This document shows, piece after piece, positions 7,701 through 15,666 of a stretch of DNA of 64,000 bases. The DNA comes from Bacteroidales bacterium (GTDB taxonomy: Bacteria > Bacteroidota > Bacteroidia > Bacteroidales > UBA4417). Position numbers and translations under genes: made by a program. Where the stretch lies: the NCBI GenBank assembly GCA_016707785.1, contig JADJGZ010000002.1, positions 62,001 to 126,000 of the forward strand, read 5' to 3'. Numbering within the stretch: position 1 is the stretch's first letter; each line of letters opens with the position of its first letter. The notes under the pieces were generated by a model. The model was not told where the DNA came from, did no database searches, and saw only the letters and a list, made by a program, of their open reading frames with translations.

Positions 7701-8866
7701 TGAAGAAAAACGATCCTACAGATAAAAGCCTCTTTACTTCATCGGGTTGCCTTACCGCTGAATCTCTTGAAGGATTTGCGCTTGACAGGCTTACTGGCCC
7801 GGACCGTTTATTGGTTCAGGACCATATTGACCATTGTGAATTTTGCAAAGATTCCGTGGAGGGACTATCCTTGTGGTTGTCGCAGCAGGAAAAGAAAGAA
7901 GGATCATTGGTTTCCCCAGCTGCTCGTCCAACGTCAACCTATGAGGCAGGAAATTATACTGAACGCATCAATAAGATCAATGAGCGCTTGCATGGAAGGG
8001 TGCTCGTCCATAAGGAAACTGCCTCTGTTCGAAAAATGAGGAAAATGCCTGGTCCTTACCGCTGGATCGCTTTAGCAGCCAGTATTATCCTTTTCCTTGG
8101 AATCTATTATGTGATACAAATGCGGCCTCTCAGGAAGGATCATCTGGCTTTAACATCAAAAGAATCCCAAATCATTGCTGATTCTCTGAAACAAACAGCT
8201 GAAACCATTGCTACAACAAATCAAACAGCTGTTCAACCCGAAAAGTTACCCCAACTCAACAGGGCTCATTCCAATACAATTTCAACTGAAAATGACGATT
8301 CAGAAAGCCTTGTTGTCAGTGAAAATATAGAACTCAATGACTATGACATTGTCACAGAAAACAAACAACCAGATGAAATCAGGACGCCTGTTATAGCCAG
8401 GGAAAAAGAAACAACACCTGAACAAGTGAAGGAAGAAATTGCTGCCAATGAATCAATAAGGACTGAAAAAAAAGTGGTGGATTTGAGGGAAATGTCTGCA
8501 CCATCAGTTTCCAAAACAAAGACGGCTGCAATCAGCCAGGATGAAGAAACTGTTTTAATGGTTGTTGAAGAGATGCCTGAGTTTAAAGGAGGCATTGCCG
8601 CAATGCATAAATTCATCCTTGAGACCATTCAGTATCCGGAAAATGCTAAAGAGTCTGGTATTCAAGGAATGGTTTATATTTCTTTTATTGTTGAGACCAA
8701 TGGTATGATCACTAATTCAAAGGTTCTCAGGGGAATAGGCGGAGGGTGCGATGAAGAAGCACAACGGGTTATTTCCATGATGCCCCCCTGGATACCGGGG
8801 AAACAACGGGGTAAACCTGTAAGGGTTCAGTTCAATCTTCCTCTCGAATTTAAGCTAAGTAAGTAA
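7700..8866 (+). CDS. Membrane anti-sigma factor fused to a TonB C-terminal domain
   Basis: 388 residues. The cytoplasmic N-terminus has a zinc-finger anti-sigma motif HxxxCxxC (His42, Cys46, Cys49 in DHIDHCEFC). One membrane segment (about 116-135, WIALAASIILFLGIYYVIQM) is followed by a long Thr/Glu-rich periplasmic linker and a TonB C-terminal domain (about 290-388, EFKGGIAAMHKFI...IQYPENAKESGIQG...PLEFKL). The start codon overlaps the sigma-factor stop. This joins sigma control directly to a module that normally contacts outer-membrane receptors. The fusion could sense a periplasmic TonB-box signal, or simply use the TonB fold structurally. The sigma partnership is well supported by position; the signal is inference. 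Confidence 0.88.
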   Translation: MKKNDPTDKSLFTSSGCLTAESLEGFALDRLTGPDRLLVQDHIDHCEFCKDSVEGLSLWLSQQEKKEGSLVSPAARPTSTYEAGNYTERINKINERLHGRVLVHKETASVRKMRKMPGPYRWIALAASIILFLGIYYVIQMRPLRKDHLALTSKESQIIADSLKQTAETIATTNQTAVQPEKLPQLNRAHSNTISTENDDSESLVVSENIELNDYDIVTENKQPDEIRTPVIAREKETTPEQVKEEIAANESIRTEKKVVDLREMSAPSVSKTKTAAISQDEETVLMVVEEMPEFKGGIAAMHKFILETIQYPENAKESGIQGMVYISFIVETNGMITNSKVLRGIGGGCDEEAQRVISMMPPWIPGKQRGKPVRVQFNLPLEFKLSK

Positions 8867-8890
8867 TGGTATCACTATATTTCTGATGAT

Positions 8891-8908
8891 CTGACAACTG
8901 CCTGTCAG
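8891..8908 (+). terminator. Weak hairpin after the anti-sigma gene
   Basis: 6-bp stem CTGACA (8891-8896) / TGTCAG (8903-8908) with a 6-nt loop, 24 bp after the stop. No T run follows; it may act as a processing or pause site. Confidence 0.35.
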
Positions 8909-8986
8909 CTCCTCCCCCCCTAAAAACTCATTCTAATTAAAATTGCTTCTGATAAATAAGAGGATTCTTAATCCAGAGATTTTTTG

Positions 8987-8994
8987 TACTTTTG
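8987..8994 (+). promoter_or_regulatory. Putative -7 promoter box for the trp leader transcript
   Basis: TACTTTTG matches the Bacteroidota -7 consensus TAnnTTTG. It lies 23 bp before the trp leader peptide start, giving a predicted transcript start near 9000. No convincing -33 TTTG lies at the expected distance. Confidence 0.5.
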
Positions 8995-9017
8995 TAAGAC
9001 ACAAAAACAGAAAACAT

Positions 9018-9077
9018 ATGATAATGCTCATGAATTGGTGGTGGTCCGGTTATAAATCTCCAGGTAGGGACAGCTGA
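9018..9077 (+). CDS. trpL: trp leader peptide (19 aa) with three consecutive Trp codons
   Basis: A short open frame starts ATG ATA ATG CTC ATG AAT, followed by TGG TGG TGG at 9036-9044, and ends TGA at 9075. A run of three Trp codons in a 19-codon frame directly upstream of trpB and a strong terminator is the signature of ribosome-mediated transcription attenuation. When charged tRNA-Trp is scarce, the ribosome should stall on the TGG run. That leaves TAGGGA (9065-9070) free to pair with TCCCTA (9113-9118) inside the terminator's left arm. When Trp is plentiful, the ribosome runs to the stop and covers TAGGGA, so the terminator forms. The start could be any of three nearby in-frame ATGs (9018, 9024, 9030). 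Confidence 0.85.
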   Translation: MIMLMNWWWSGYKSPGRDS

Positions 9078-9105
9078 TTCTATGCATGTGCAAACATATT
9101 TTGCC

Positions 9106-9138
9106 AGGCCGCTCCCTAATGGGGCGGCCTTTTTTTTT
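9106..9138 (+). terminator. trp attenuator terminator
   Basis: 10-bp GC-rich stem (9106-9115 with 9121-9130, one T-G pair), 5-nt loop CTAAT, then T9130-9138. The left arm contains TCCCTA, complementary to TAGGGA at 9065-9070 within the leader peptide frame. This provides a possible antiterminator. It sits 20 bp before the trpB start. Confidence 0.88.
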
Positions 9139-9157
9139 AACCTAAAACTCAATAACT

Positions 9158-10336
9158 ATGTACAGAGAACAATCTATCCAGACAAGAGAAGGCTACTTTG
9201 GACAATTTGGCGGCAGTTTTATTCCCCCTGTCCTTGAAGCACCACTCGCACGATTATCAGAAGCCTTTTATGCTGCTGTCAAGAACCCCGATTTTATGCT
9301 GGAGTTCCACTATTATCTCAAGCATTATGTAGGTCGACCATCACCACTATATCATGCAAGCCGGTTATCAGAATACACCGGGAGTAAGATATATCTCAAA
9401 CGGGAAGACCTGAACCATACAGGTGCCCATAAGATCAATAATTGCCTGGGACAAATCCTTTTAGCCAAACATATGAATGCCCGGGAAATTATTGCGGAAA
9501 CCGGGGCTGGCCAGCACGGAGTGGCCACAGCTACTGCGGCGGCTCTCTTTGGAATACCCTGTAAAATTTTCATGGGATCAAGGGATGCTTCCCGTCAGAA
9601 ACTCAATGTTCAGCGAATGAAATTATTGGGTGCGCAAGTCATCACTACAGATCTTGGAACGGCCTCATTAAAAGATGCTGTGGATGTTGCCCTTGGTTAT
9701 TACATCGAACACCCTGATTCATTTTACCTGCTCGGCTCTGCTGTTGGCCCACACCCCTACCCTTCGATGGTCCGGCATTTCCAGAGTATTATTGGAATAG
9801 AAGCAAGGCAGCAAATCCTTGAGCAGGAAAACAAGTTGCCGGATTCTATCTTTGCATGCGTGGGTGGCGGCTCCAATGCGATTGGCCTTTTTTCAGGATT
9901 CCTGGAAGATATTGCCGTTGAGATACATGCTGCTGAAGGTGGTGGGGAAGGTCCGGGTAGTGGCAAAACGGCCTCCACATTAGTATTGGGGAAACCTATG
10001 GTGTTCCAGGGAACCTATTCCTATTGTATCACGGATGAAAAGGGTGAACCTACAACAGCGTATTCAATTGCTTCAGGACTGGACTATCCGGGAGTGGGCC
10101 CGGAACATTCACACCTAAAGGAAACAGGTCGTGTTACTTACCACTGCATCACCGACACTGAAGCTATTGATGCATTCTACCTCCTTTCAAAACTCGAGGG
10201 AATTATCCCGGCTATTGAATCAGCACATGCCATTGCTTTGGCAGTAAAACACCTGAAAGGCAAAAACCAGGTCTCTGTAATCAATTTGTCGGGTAGGGGA
10301 GATAAAGACGTGGAAAGAGAAATGGAAAATGAATGA
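9158..10336 (+). CDS. trpB: Tryptophan synthase beta chain
   Basis: 392 residues, normal length for TrpB. It makes tryptophan from indole and serine using PLP. The PLP-binding lysine is Lys92 in REDLNHTGAHKINN; the glutamate motif AETGAGQHGVATA and the glycine-rich phosphate loop CVGGGSNAIG are intact, as is the SGRGDKD C-terminal motif. The trpA gene and the rest of the trp pathway are absent from the neighbourhood; flanking genes are unrelated. Control by the attenuator immediately upstream (leader peptide 9018-9077, terminator 9106-9138) is strongly implied. It is the TrpB1-type sequence expected to pair with TrpA, so the alpha chain should be encoded elsewhere. Confidence 0.97.
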   Translation: MYREQSIQTREGYFGQFGGSFIPPVLEAPLARLSEAFYAAVKNPDFMLEFHYYLKHYVGRPSPLYHASRLSEYTGSKIYLKREDLNHTGAHKINNCLGQILLAKHMNAREIIAETGAGQHGVATATAAALFGIPCKIFMGSRDASRQKLNVQRMKLLGAQVITTDLGTASLKDAVDVALGYYIEHPDSFYLLGSAVGPHPYPSMVRHFQSIIGIEARQQILEQENKLPDSIFACVGGGSNAIGLFSGFLEDIAVEIHAAEGGGEGPGSGKTASTLVLGKPMVFQGTYSYCITDEKGEPTTAYSIASGLDYPGVGPEHSHLKETGRVTYHCITDTEAIDAFYLLSKLEGIIPAIESAHAIALAVKHLKGKNQVSVINLSGRGDKDVEREMENE

Positions 10337-10380
10337 AGAGATGCCGGATCTGGCTTTCTTATAATTTTGAATCACCAATG

Positions 10381-10409
10381 ACGGCAGAACTTTATGACAG
10401 TTCTGCCGT
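10381..10409 (+). terminator. Hairpin after trpB
   Basis: Perfect 10-bp stem ACGGCAGAAC (10381-10390) / GTTCTGCCGT (10400-10409), 9-nt loop, 45 bp after the trpB stop. The following T run is poor (TCTATTTA). Confidence 0.65.
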
Positions 10410-10439
10410 TCTATTTATACTCATGCTTGGCAGTTTTGC

Positions 10440-10510
10440 TTTCGCAAACCTGCTTAGAATGAGTTATGCCGAGAGAAGGAATTGCTCCACCGGTTGGCGG
10501 ATCGCAAATC
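10440..10510 (-). repeat. Dispersed REP-like element, copy 2 (inverted)
   Basis: Read on the minus strand it starts GATTTGCGATCCGCC and carries CGGCATAACTCA downstream, as in copy 1 at 6812-6880. It occupies most of the gap between trpB and the ABC exporter. Confidence 0.6.
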
Positions 10511-10557
10511 TGCACCGATTCAGTAAATAACTAATTTTGACCCTTTAGTTGCCCTCA

Positions 10558-12333
10558 ATGAAATATGAAGTTCCCAAAAAGAAAATAACCCTGGGTGGTT
10601 TAAAGAAACTACTGCAGCTTTACCGGTATATTAAGCCTTATAGAGTAGAATATGGACTGGGGCTGCTGTTTTTACTGGCTACCAGTCTTGCCAGCCTTGT
10701 TTTTCCAAAACTGGTAGGTCAGCTTGTAGACTATGGGAACCAGGGAAAATTAGGTGAAGAAATAAACAAGATAGCATTGCTGTTAATCGCTGTGCTGATT
10801 ATTCAATCGGTTTTCTCCTATTTCCGGGTTTTCCTTTTTGTCAGGGTTACAGAAAAAACACTGGCAGATTTGCGGCAAAGTGCTTATAATCACCTGATCC
10901 GATTGCCAATGAGTTTTTTTCAACACCGCAGGGTCGGAGAGCTCAATTCCAGAATTTCTTCTGATATCACATTATTGCAGGATGCACTCACCAGCACTCT
11001 TGCTGAATTTCTCAGACAACTGATTATTATCATAGGGGGAATCAGCCTGATGATGATAACTTCTGCCCGTTTGACCTTATTCATGTTAGCCATCATACCG
11101 GTAATTATGATCCTGGTGGTTGTTTTTGGAAGGTATATCCGCAAACTTTCGAAGCAGGCCCAGAACCAGGTTGCAGATTCAAATACAATTGTTGAGGAGA
11201 CCCTCCAGGGCATCCAGAGTGTAAAAGCCTTTACGAATGAGTTTTTTGAAATGTCCCGTTACAGAAGCAAAACACGGGAAATTGCACTTACCGGTATTAA
11301 AAACGGGAAACTTCGAGGGGCTTTTTCAGCTTTTTCCATCTTTGGGCTATTCGGAGCATTGGTGGCTGTTATCTGGAAAGGCTCCAACCTTTTAGCCAGT
11401 GGAGACCTTGCTACCGGTGAGTTGTTTTCCTTTGTGATGTATTCTATGTTTATAGGCGGGACAATTGGGGGCATGGCCGATACTTTCGCCAGGGTCCAGA
11501 AATTTATTGGTGCAACCGAAGACTTATTAGAGATTTTTAATGAAAATATTGAACCTATTAGTTCAGAAACTTTATCATCCGGAGAAACCAACTTCGAGGG
11601 AAAAATCCGGTTTCAAAAGGTCTCATTCCATTATCCAAGCAGAACAGAGTTAGCGGTACTTGATGAGGTTAGTTTTGATATAGAGCCTGACACCCTTGTA
11701 GCCTTAGTTGGACCGAGCGGTGCCGGGAAATCAACAATTGTCTCCCTGCTTTTACGACTTTATGATCCCACAGATGGGAATATTTTTTTCGACGAAAAAG
11801 AAAGCCGTACGATTCCTCTTACAGAGTTACGCAGTCAAATGGCTATAGTCCCGCAGGATATTTTCCTTTTCGGGGGTTCTATCCGGGAAAATATTGCCTA
11901 TGGAAAACCCGCGGCAACAGAGGAACAGATAATGGATGCGGCCTTGAAAGCCAATGCTTGGGAGTTTATTTCCAGGTTTCCGGAAGGCCTTGATACAATA
12001 GTAGGAGAGCGGGGAACACAATTATCCGGCGGGCAAAGGCAGCGAATAGCCATTGCAAGGGCTGTATTAAAAAACCCTAGAATACTGATCCTCGATGAGG
12101 CTACCTCATCTCTTGATTCTGAATCTGAAAGACTGGTGAGAGATGCCCTTGATAAACTGATGAAAGGCAGAACTTCCATTGTAATTGCCCATCGCCTCTC
12201 AACCATCAGACAAGCCGATAATATCCTGGTTCTGCAGCAGGGAAGAATCATTGAACAAGGTACCCATGATGAACTACTAAAACTGGATGACGGATTATAC
12301 AGGAGTTTAAGTGAAATGCAATTCTCATTATAG
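10558..12333 (+). CDS. MsbA-type ABC exporter, fused permease-ATPase half transporter
   Basis: 591 residues. The start is placed at the ATG at 10558; a TTG nine bases upstream is in frame but less likely. The N-terminal half is a six-helix ABC exporter membrane domain (about residues 15-320). The C-terminal half is a complete ATPase domain: Walker A GPSGAGKST, Q-loop VPQD, signature LSGGQRQR, Walker B ILILDEATS, and H-loop IAHRLST. Such proteins act as homodimers in the inner membrane and export lipids, drugs or peptides; MsbA-like lipid A transport is only one possibility. It stands alone between trpB and the glucan-locus regulator. No partner gene indicates the substrate. Confidence 0.94.
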   Translation: MKYEVPKKKITLGGLKKLLQLYRYIKPYRVEYGLGLLFLLATSLASLVFPKLVGQLVDYGNQGKLGEEINKIALLLIAVLIIQSVFSYFRVFLFVRVTEKTLADLRQSAYNHLIRLPMSFFQHRRVGELNSRISSDITLLQDALTSTLAEFLRQLIIIIGGISLMMITSARLTLFMLAIIPVIMILVVVFGRYIRKLSKQAQNQVADSNTIVEETLQGIQSVKAFTNEFFEMSRYRSKTREIALTGIKNGKLRGAFSAFSIFGLFGALVAVIWKGSNLLASGDLATGELFSFVMYSMFIGGTIGGMADTFARVQKFIGATEDLLEIFNENIEPISSETLSSGETNFEGKIRFQKVSFHYPSRTELAVLDEVSFDIEPDTLVALVGPSGAGKSTIVSLLLRLYDPTDGNIFFDEKESRTIPLTELRSQMAIVPQDIFLFGGSIRENIAYGKPAATEEQIMDAALKANAWEFISRFPEGLDTIVGERGTQLSGGQRQRIAIARAVLKNPRILILDEATSSLDSESERLVRDALDKLMKGRTSIVIAHRLSTIRQADNILVLQQGRIIEQGTHDELLKLDDGLYRSLSEMQFSL

Positions 12334-12349
12334 AGTTTGAGTGCCCATG

Positions 12350-12382
12350 TTTTTGAATGTAAGATTTGTTTACATTCGAAAA
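12350..12382 (+). terminator. Hairpin after the ABC exporter, or operator of the next gene
   Basis: 13-bp stem TTTTTGAATGTAA (12350-12362) / TTACATTCGAAAA (12370-12382) with one T-G pair and a 7-nt loop, 16 bp after the ABC exporter stop. A second palindrome, TGTTCCCC-C-GGGGAACA, follows at 12393-12409, 11 bp before the regulator start. Confidence 0.5.
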
Positions 12383-12420
12383 GTAAAATCACTGTTCCCC
12401 CGGGGAACACTTTTCTGACA

Positions 12421-15318
12421 ATGAATCATACCCTGTCCAAGCCACTGGTCCTTTTAGTTCTGATGCTTTGCTTTCTATGCCGGCACGCAGAAGCACAGAG
12501 ATATGGGCTTCCCGGGATTCAGAATCACCCTCGTTCAGAATACCAGGGGGGAACCCAGAACTGGTCAATGGCCCAATCCAAAAATGGCAGAATCTATTTT
12601 GCCAATAATGATGGACTCATAGAATTTGATGGAGCTCATTGGTCAATATATAGGGACATGGAGCTTATATACAGGTCGATTTGTATCGATGAAAACAGGA
12701 TTTATGTGGGTGCTTTCAATAAATTCGGTTATTATGAAGAAAATCAGAAAGGTCAGCTTGAATTTCATTCATTAGTCCATTTGATTCAAAATAGGATCAC
12801 AGATTTTGATGAAATCTGGAGAATTCATAAGACAAGTTTTGGAATCGTATTTCAATCATTTCGTGCCATTTTCATTTACAAGGACAATAAGATTGATATC
12901 GTATATCCCCGTTCAAAATTTCATTTCTCATACTATGTAAACGGAATCCTTTGGGTATATGATGAAACCCAGGGACTGATGCAACTCAGGGAAGGAAAAG
13001 TCAGGCAAATTCCTGATGGTGGTTTCTTTAGCGGAACTGAAATCTGGACCATTCTACCATTGAACGATGACCAGGTTATTATTGGTACTGCAAAAAAAGG
13101 TGTCTTCAGGTATGATGGTACAAAAATCACTGCCTGGAACAATCCGGTGAATGAACTGCTGAAACGATATCAAATTTTTTCAGGGGCAATGATTGATGAG
13201 AAGTATTTTGCTTTCGGAACCATACAAAATGGACTTATCATATGTGATACTTCCGGAAAAATGCTCTTCGAAATCAATAAGGAGAGAGGTATTCTGAATA
13301 ATACCGTGTTATGTATTGGAAGTGATAAACAAGGAGATATCTGGCTCGGACTCGACAATGGCATCTCCATTGTCCGCTTTAGTTCACCTATCACCTATAT
13401 TCAGAACTATTTCGACATAGGATCAGGGTATTGCTCAGCCATATTTGGAGATTATTTATACCTCGGAACCAACCAGGGTTTATTTCATATTTCCTGGACT
13501 GATTTTGTAAATCCACTGAAAAAGAAGGAAGATTTTCACCTTATTGAGGGAACAGAAGGCCAGGTGTGGAGCCTGGCAATTATTGATAACACACTTCTGT
13601 GTGGCCATAATTTTGGTGTGTTCCAAATAGTTGACAATCATGCTATCAAGGTCTCCAATATCCCTGGGGGGTGGAACTTATTACAAGCAAGGAATAAACA
13701 GCCCCTGGTATTGGTTGGACATTATTCAGGGATGTCAGTACTGGAAAAGAAAGGTGCATTTTGGGTTTATAGGAATGAATTGCTGGGCTATGATCAATCT
13801 TCGCATTATTATGAACAAGATAGCCGGGGCGACATATGGGTAAGCCATGGCTATAAAGGAGTCTTTCGGATTTCTCCGGATTCAGCTTTAAGAAAAGTGA
13901 ATAAACTAACTTTTTATGACTCAAAAGCCGGCTTACCAAAAGACATCGGGAATAACCTCTTTCGCTTTCAATCCGGACTAGTAGTTGCAACCCGAAATGG
14001 AATCTTTCGTTTTGATGACAAAAAGGAAAGATTTGTTCCTGACAGCCTTATTAACCAATTGCTTCCGGGAAATAAATACATCGATTATATTAAACCTGAC
14101 AATGCTTTTAATATCTGGTATTACCAGGATCAACAACCCGGTGTTCTAAGGATGCAGGAAGATGGTAGCCTCAAAAACATTACAGCTCCTTTCCTGGAGT
14201 TGAAAGGCCAGATTATTCCATCTTATGGACATGTGAATCCCATTAACAACAACAATGTAATCATTGGAATTGAAGGTGGATTTGCCCATTATGTAACCGG
14301 TTTGTTCCAGGATTATAATTATATTCCTAATCTTCATATCAGCCGAATCCAATCCAGTGACACCTCTGAAGGCATTTACCGGCATAACAGTCTGAGCGAA
14401 AAACAGGAAATCATCCCTGAATTCAGGTTCAATAATAACTCCATTTATATTTCTTTCTCGGCCAGTTATTATACCAATCAGGGTGTCGCATATCAATTCA
14501 AACTGGATGGTTTTGACCGGGAATGGTCATCCTGGACCTCACAAACCAGTAAGGAATATACCAATCTTCCCGACGGAGAATATGTCTTCCTTTTAAAGGC
14601 CCGGACAGAAACTGGCAAAATTACACCTACCCTATCCTATACGTTCAGGATTATGCATCCATGGTACAGGACAACCTTAGCCAGGATTCTATATTTTTTG
14701 ACTTTCCTCATTTTATTGATCCTTGGTTATCGGTTCTTCCTCAGGAGTATGGAACATTCCCGATTGAAAGAACAAGAAGAACAAAAAAATAAATTCAAAC
14801 TGAGAGAACAGCAACTTAAGGAGGATGCCCTCATAACTGAAAAAGAGATGATTCGCCTAAGAAATGAGAAACTCAACCTGGAGATGATTCACAAAGAGAA
14901 AGAATTAGCCAATTCAACCCTGATGATTATTCAGAAAAATGAAATTCTGCATAAGCTTAGAAATGATTTGACAAAAATTAAAAACAGCCAGGCAGAAGAT
15001 CATCACAAGATTGAGTTGAATACCCTGTTAAAACGCATCGGGAAAGAAATTGACAATGAAAAACAATGGCAGGTATTCAATACCCATGTTGAACAAGTCC
15101 ATGAATCCCTTTTTCAAAAACTTAAACACGATTACCCGGATCTTACTCCAAGAGAACTCAGCTTATGTGCCTATCTGCGAATGAATATTTCCAGCAAAGA
15201 AATAGCTACACTTATGAATATCAGTACCAGAGGGGTTGAAATAAGCCGTTATAGGATTAGAAAAAAATTGGGTCTGGATAGAAATGCAAATCTTATTGAG
15301 TTCATGATGAATATGTGA
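12421..15318 (+). CDS. Membrane-bound propeller/Y_Y_Y sensor with LuxR-type DNA-binding domain
   Basis: 965 residues from the ATG at 12421, chosen because it begins a good signal peptide (LSKPLVLLVLMLCFLCRHAEAQ); the open frame extends 28 codons upstream. The large periplasmic part (about 27-660) contains two-component-regulator propeller repeats (GRIYFANNDGLIEFDG, GDIWLGLDNGIS, DIWVSHGYKGVFRI), followed by a Y_Y_Y domain (about 675-745). One membrane helix (about 753-773), a coiled coil, and a C-terminal LuxR helix-turn-helix (about 905-950, LTPRELSLCAYLRMNISSKEIATLMNIS) complete it. There is no kinase domain, so it should bind DNA directly from the membrane. It lies immediately upstream of the glucan locus in the same orientation and is the likely regulator sensing an oligosaccharide. 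Confidence 0.9.
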   Translation: MNHTLSKPLVLLVLMLCFLCRHAEAQRYGLPGIQNHPRSEYQGGTQNWSMAQSKNGRIYFANNDGLIEFDGAHWSIYRDMELIYRSICIDENRIYVGAFNKFGYYEENQKGQLEFHSLVHLIQNRITDFDEIWRIHKTSFGIVFQSFRAIFIYKDNKIDIVYPRSKFHFSYYVNGILWVYDETQGLMQLREGKVRQIPDGGFFSGTEIWTILPLNDDQVIIGTAKKGVFRYDGTKITAWNNPVNELLKRYQIFSGAMIDEKYFAFGTIQNGLIICDTSGKMLFEINKERGILNNTVLCIGSDKQGDIWLGLDNGISIVRFSSPITYIQNYFDIGSGYCSAIFGDYLYLGTNQGLFHISWTDFVNPLKKKEDFHLIEGTEGQVWSLAIIDNTLLCGHNFGVFQIVDNHAIKVSNIPGGWNLLQARNKQPLVLVGHYSGMSVLEKKGAFWVYRNELLGYDQSSHYYEQDSRGDIWVSHGYKGVFRISPDSALRKVNKLTFYDSKAGLPKDIGNNLFRFQSGLVVATRNGIFRFDDKKERFVPDSLINQLLPGNKYIDYIKPDNAFNIWYYQDQQPGVLRMQEDGSLKNITAPFLELKGQIIPSYGHVNPINNNNVIIGIEGGFAHYVTGLFQDYNYIPNLHISRIQSSDTSEGIYRHNSLSEKQEIIPEFRFNNNSIYISFSASYYTNQGVAYQFKLDGFDREWSSWTSQTSKEYTNLPDGEYVFLLKARTETGKITPTLSYTFRIMHPWYRTTLARILYFLTFLILLILGYRFFLRSMEHSRLKEQEEQKNKFKLREQQLKEDALITEKEMIRLRNEKLNLEMIHKEKELANSTLMIIQKNEILHKLRNDLTKIKNSQAEDHHKIELNTLLKRIGKEIDNEKQWQVFNTHVEQVHESLFQKLKHDYPDLTPRELSLCAYLRMNISSKEIATLMNISTRGVEISRYRIRKKLGLDRNANLIEFMMNM

Positions 15319-15666
15319 GTCTTCTATTGAGTAAATTAATTACTCGTTTAAATATGCGGTTACCCAGCTTAAATCCTGCTAAGTCTTAGTTCGTTTTTAG
15401 ATAACGCTCCTGATACAAATACATAAATGGTGCTTTTTATACGCTGTGTAGTGATTGATGTATTAACAATTGGGAAATAAAAAATATAATAATTTGATAT
15501 TCTATGATTTAATTTCATATTACATTACTTTTGATGTAATATACATGTAATATTTCAGGCATGTTTGATGCATATTTGATGTACATTGATTTTTTGTTTA
15601 CTATGAATGCTGAGTCTATCTTAGCATTTCTTTAAATCTGGCAACCTCAACAACAAAACCAACCAT
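15319..15666. other. Regulatory gap between regulator and first susC
   Basis: 348 AT-rich bases without a gene. They contain the candidate operator and -7 box at 15517-15553 and several TTTGATG words (for example around 15555-15580). A long 5' leader for susC is implied. Confidence 0.6.
15517..15553 (+). promoter_or_regulatory. Candidate operator and promoter of the glucan locus
   Basis: ATATTACAT (15517-15525) and ATGTAATAT (15534-15542) form a perfect 9-bp inverted repeat, and ATGTAATAT recurs directly at 15545-15553, 11 bp on. The spacer of the inverted repeat is TACTTTTG (15526-15533), an exact TAnnTTTG -7 box. A regulator bound here would sit on the promoter. Confidence 0.5.

Noticed and set aside
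8937..9152. Minus-strand frame across the trp leader
   Set aside because: It is antisense to the attenuator and has no similarity to anything recognised; the leader peptide explains this region better.
10333..10530. 65-codon frame after trpB
   Set aside because: It overlaps the trpB hairpin and the dispersed repeat, and the product has no recognisable features.
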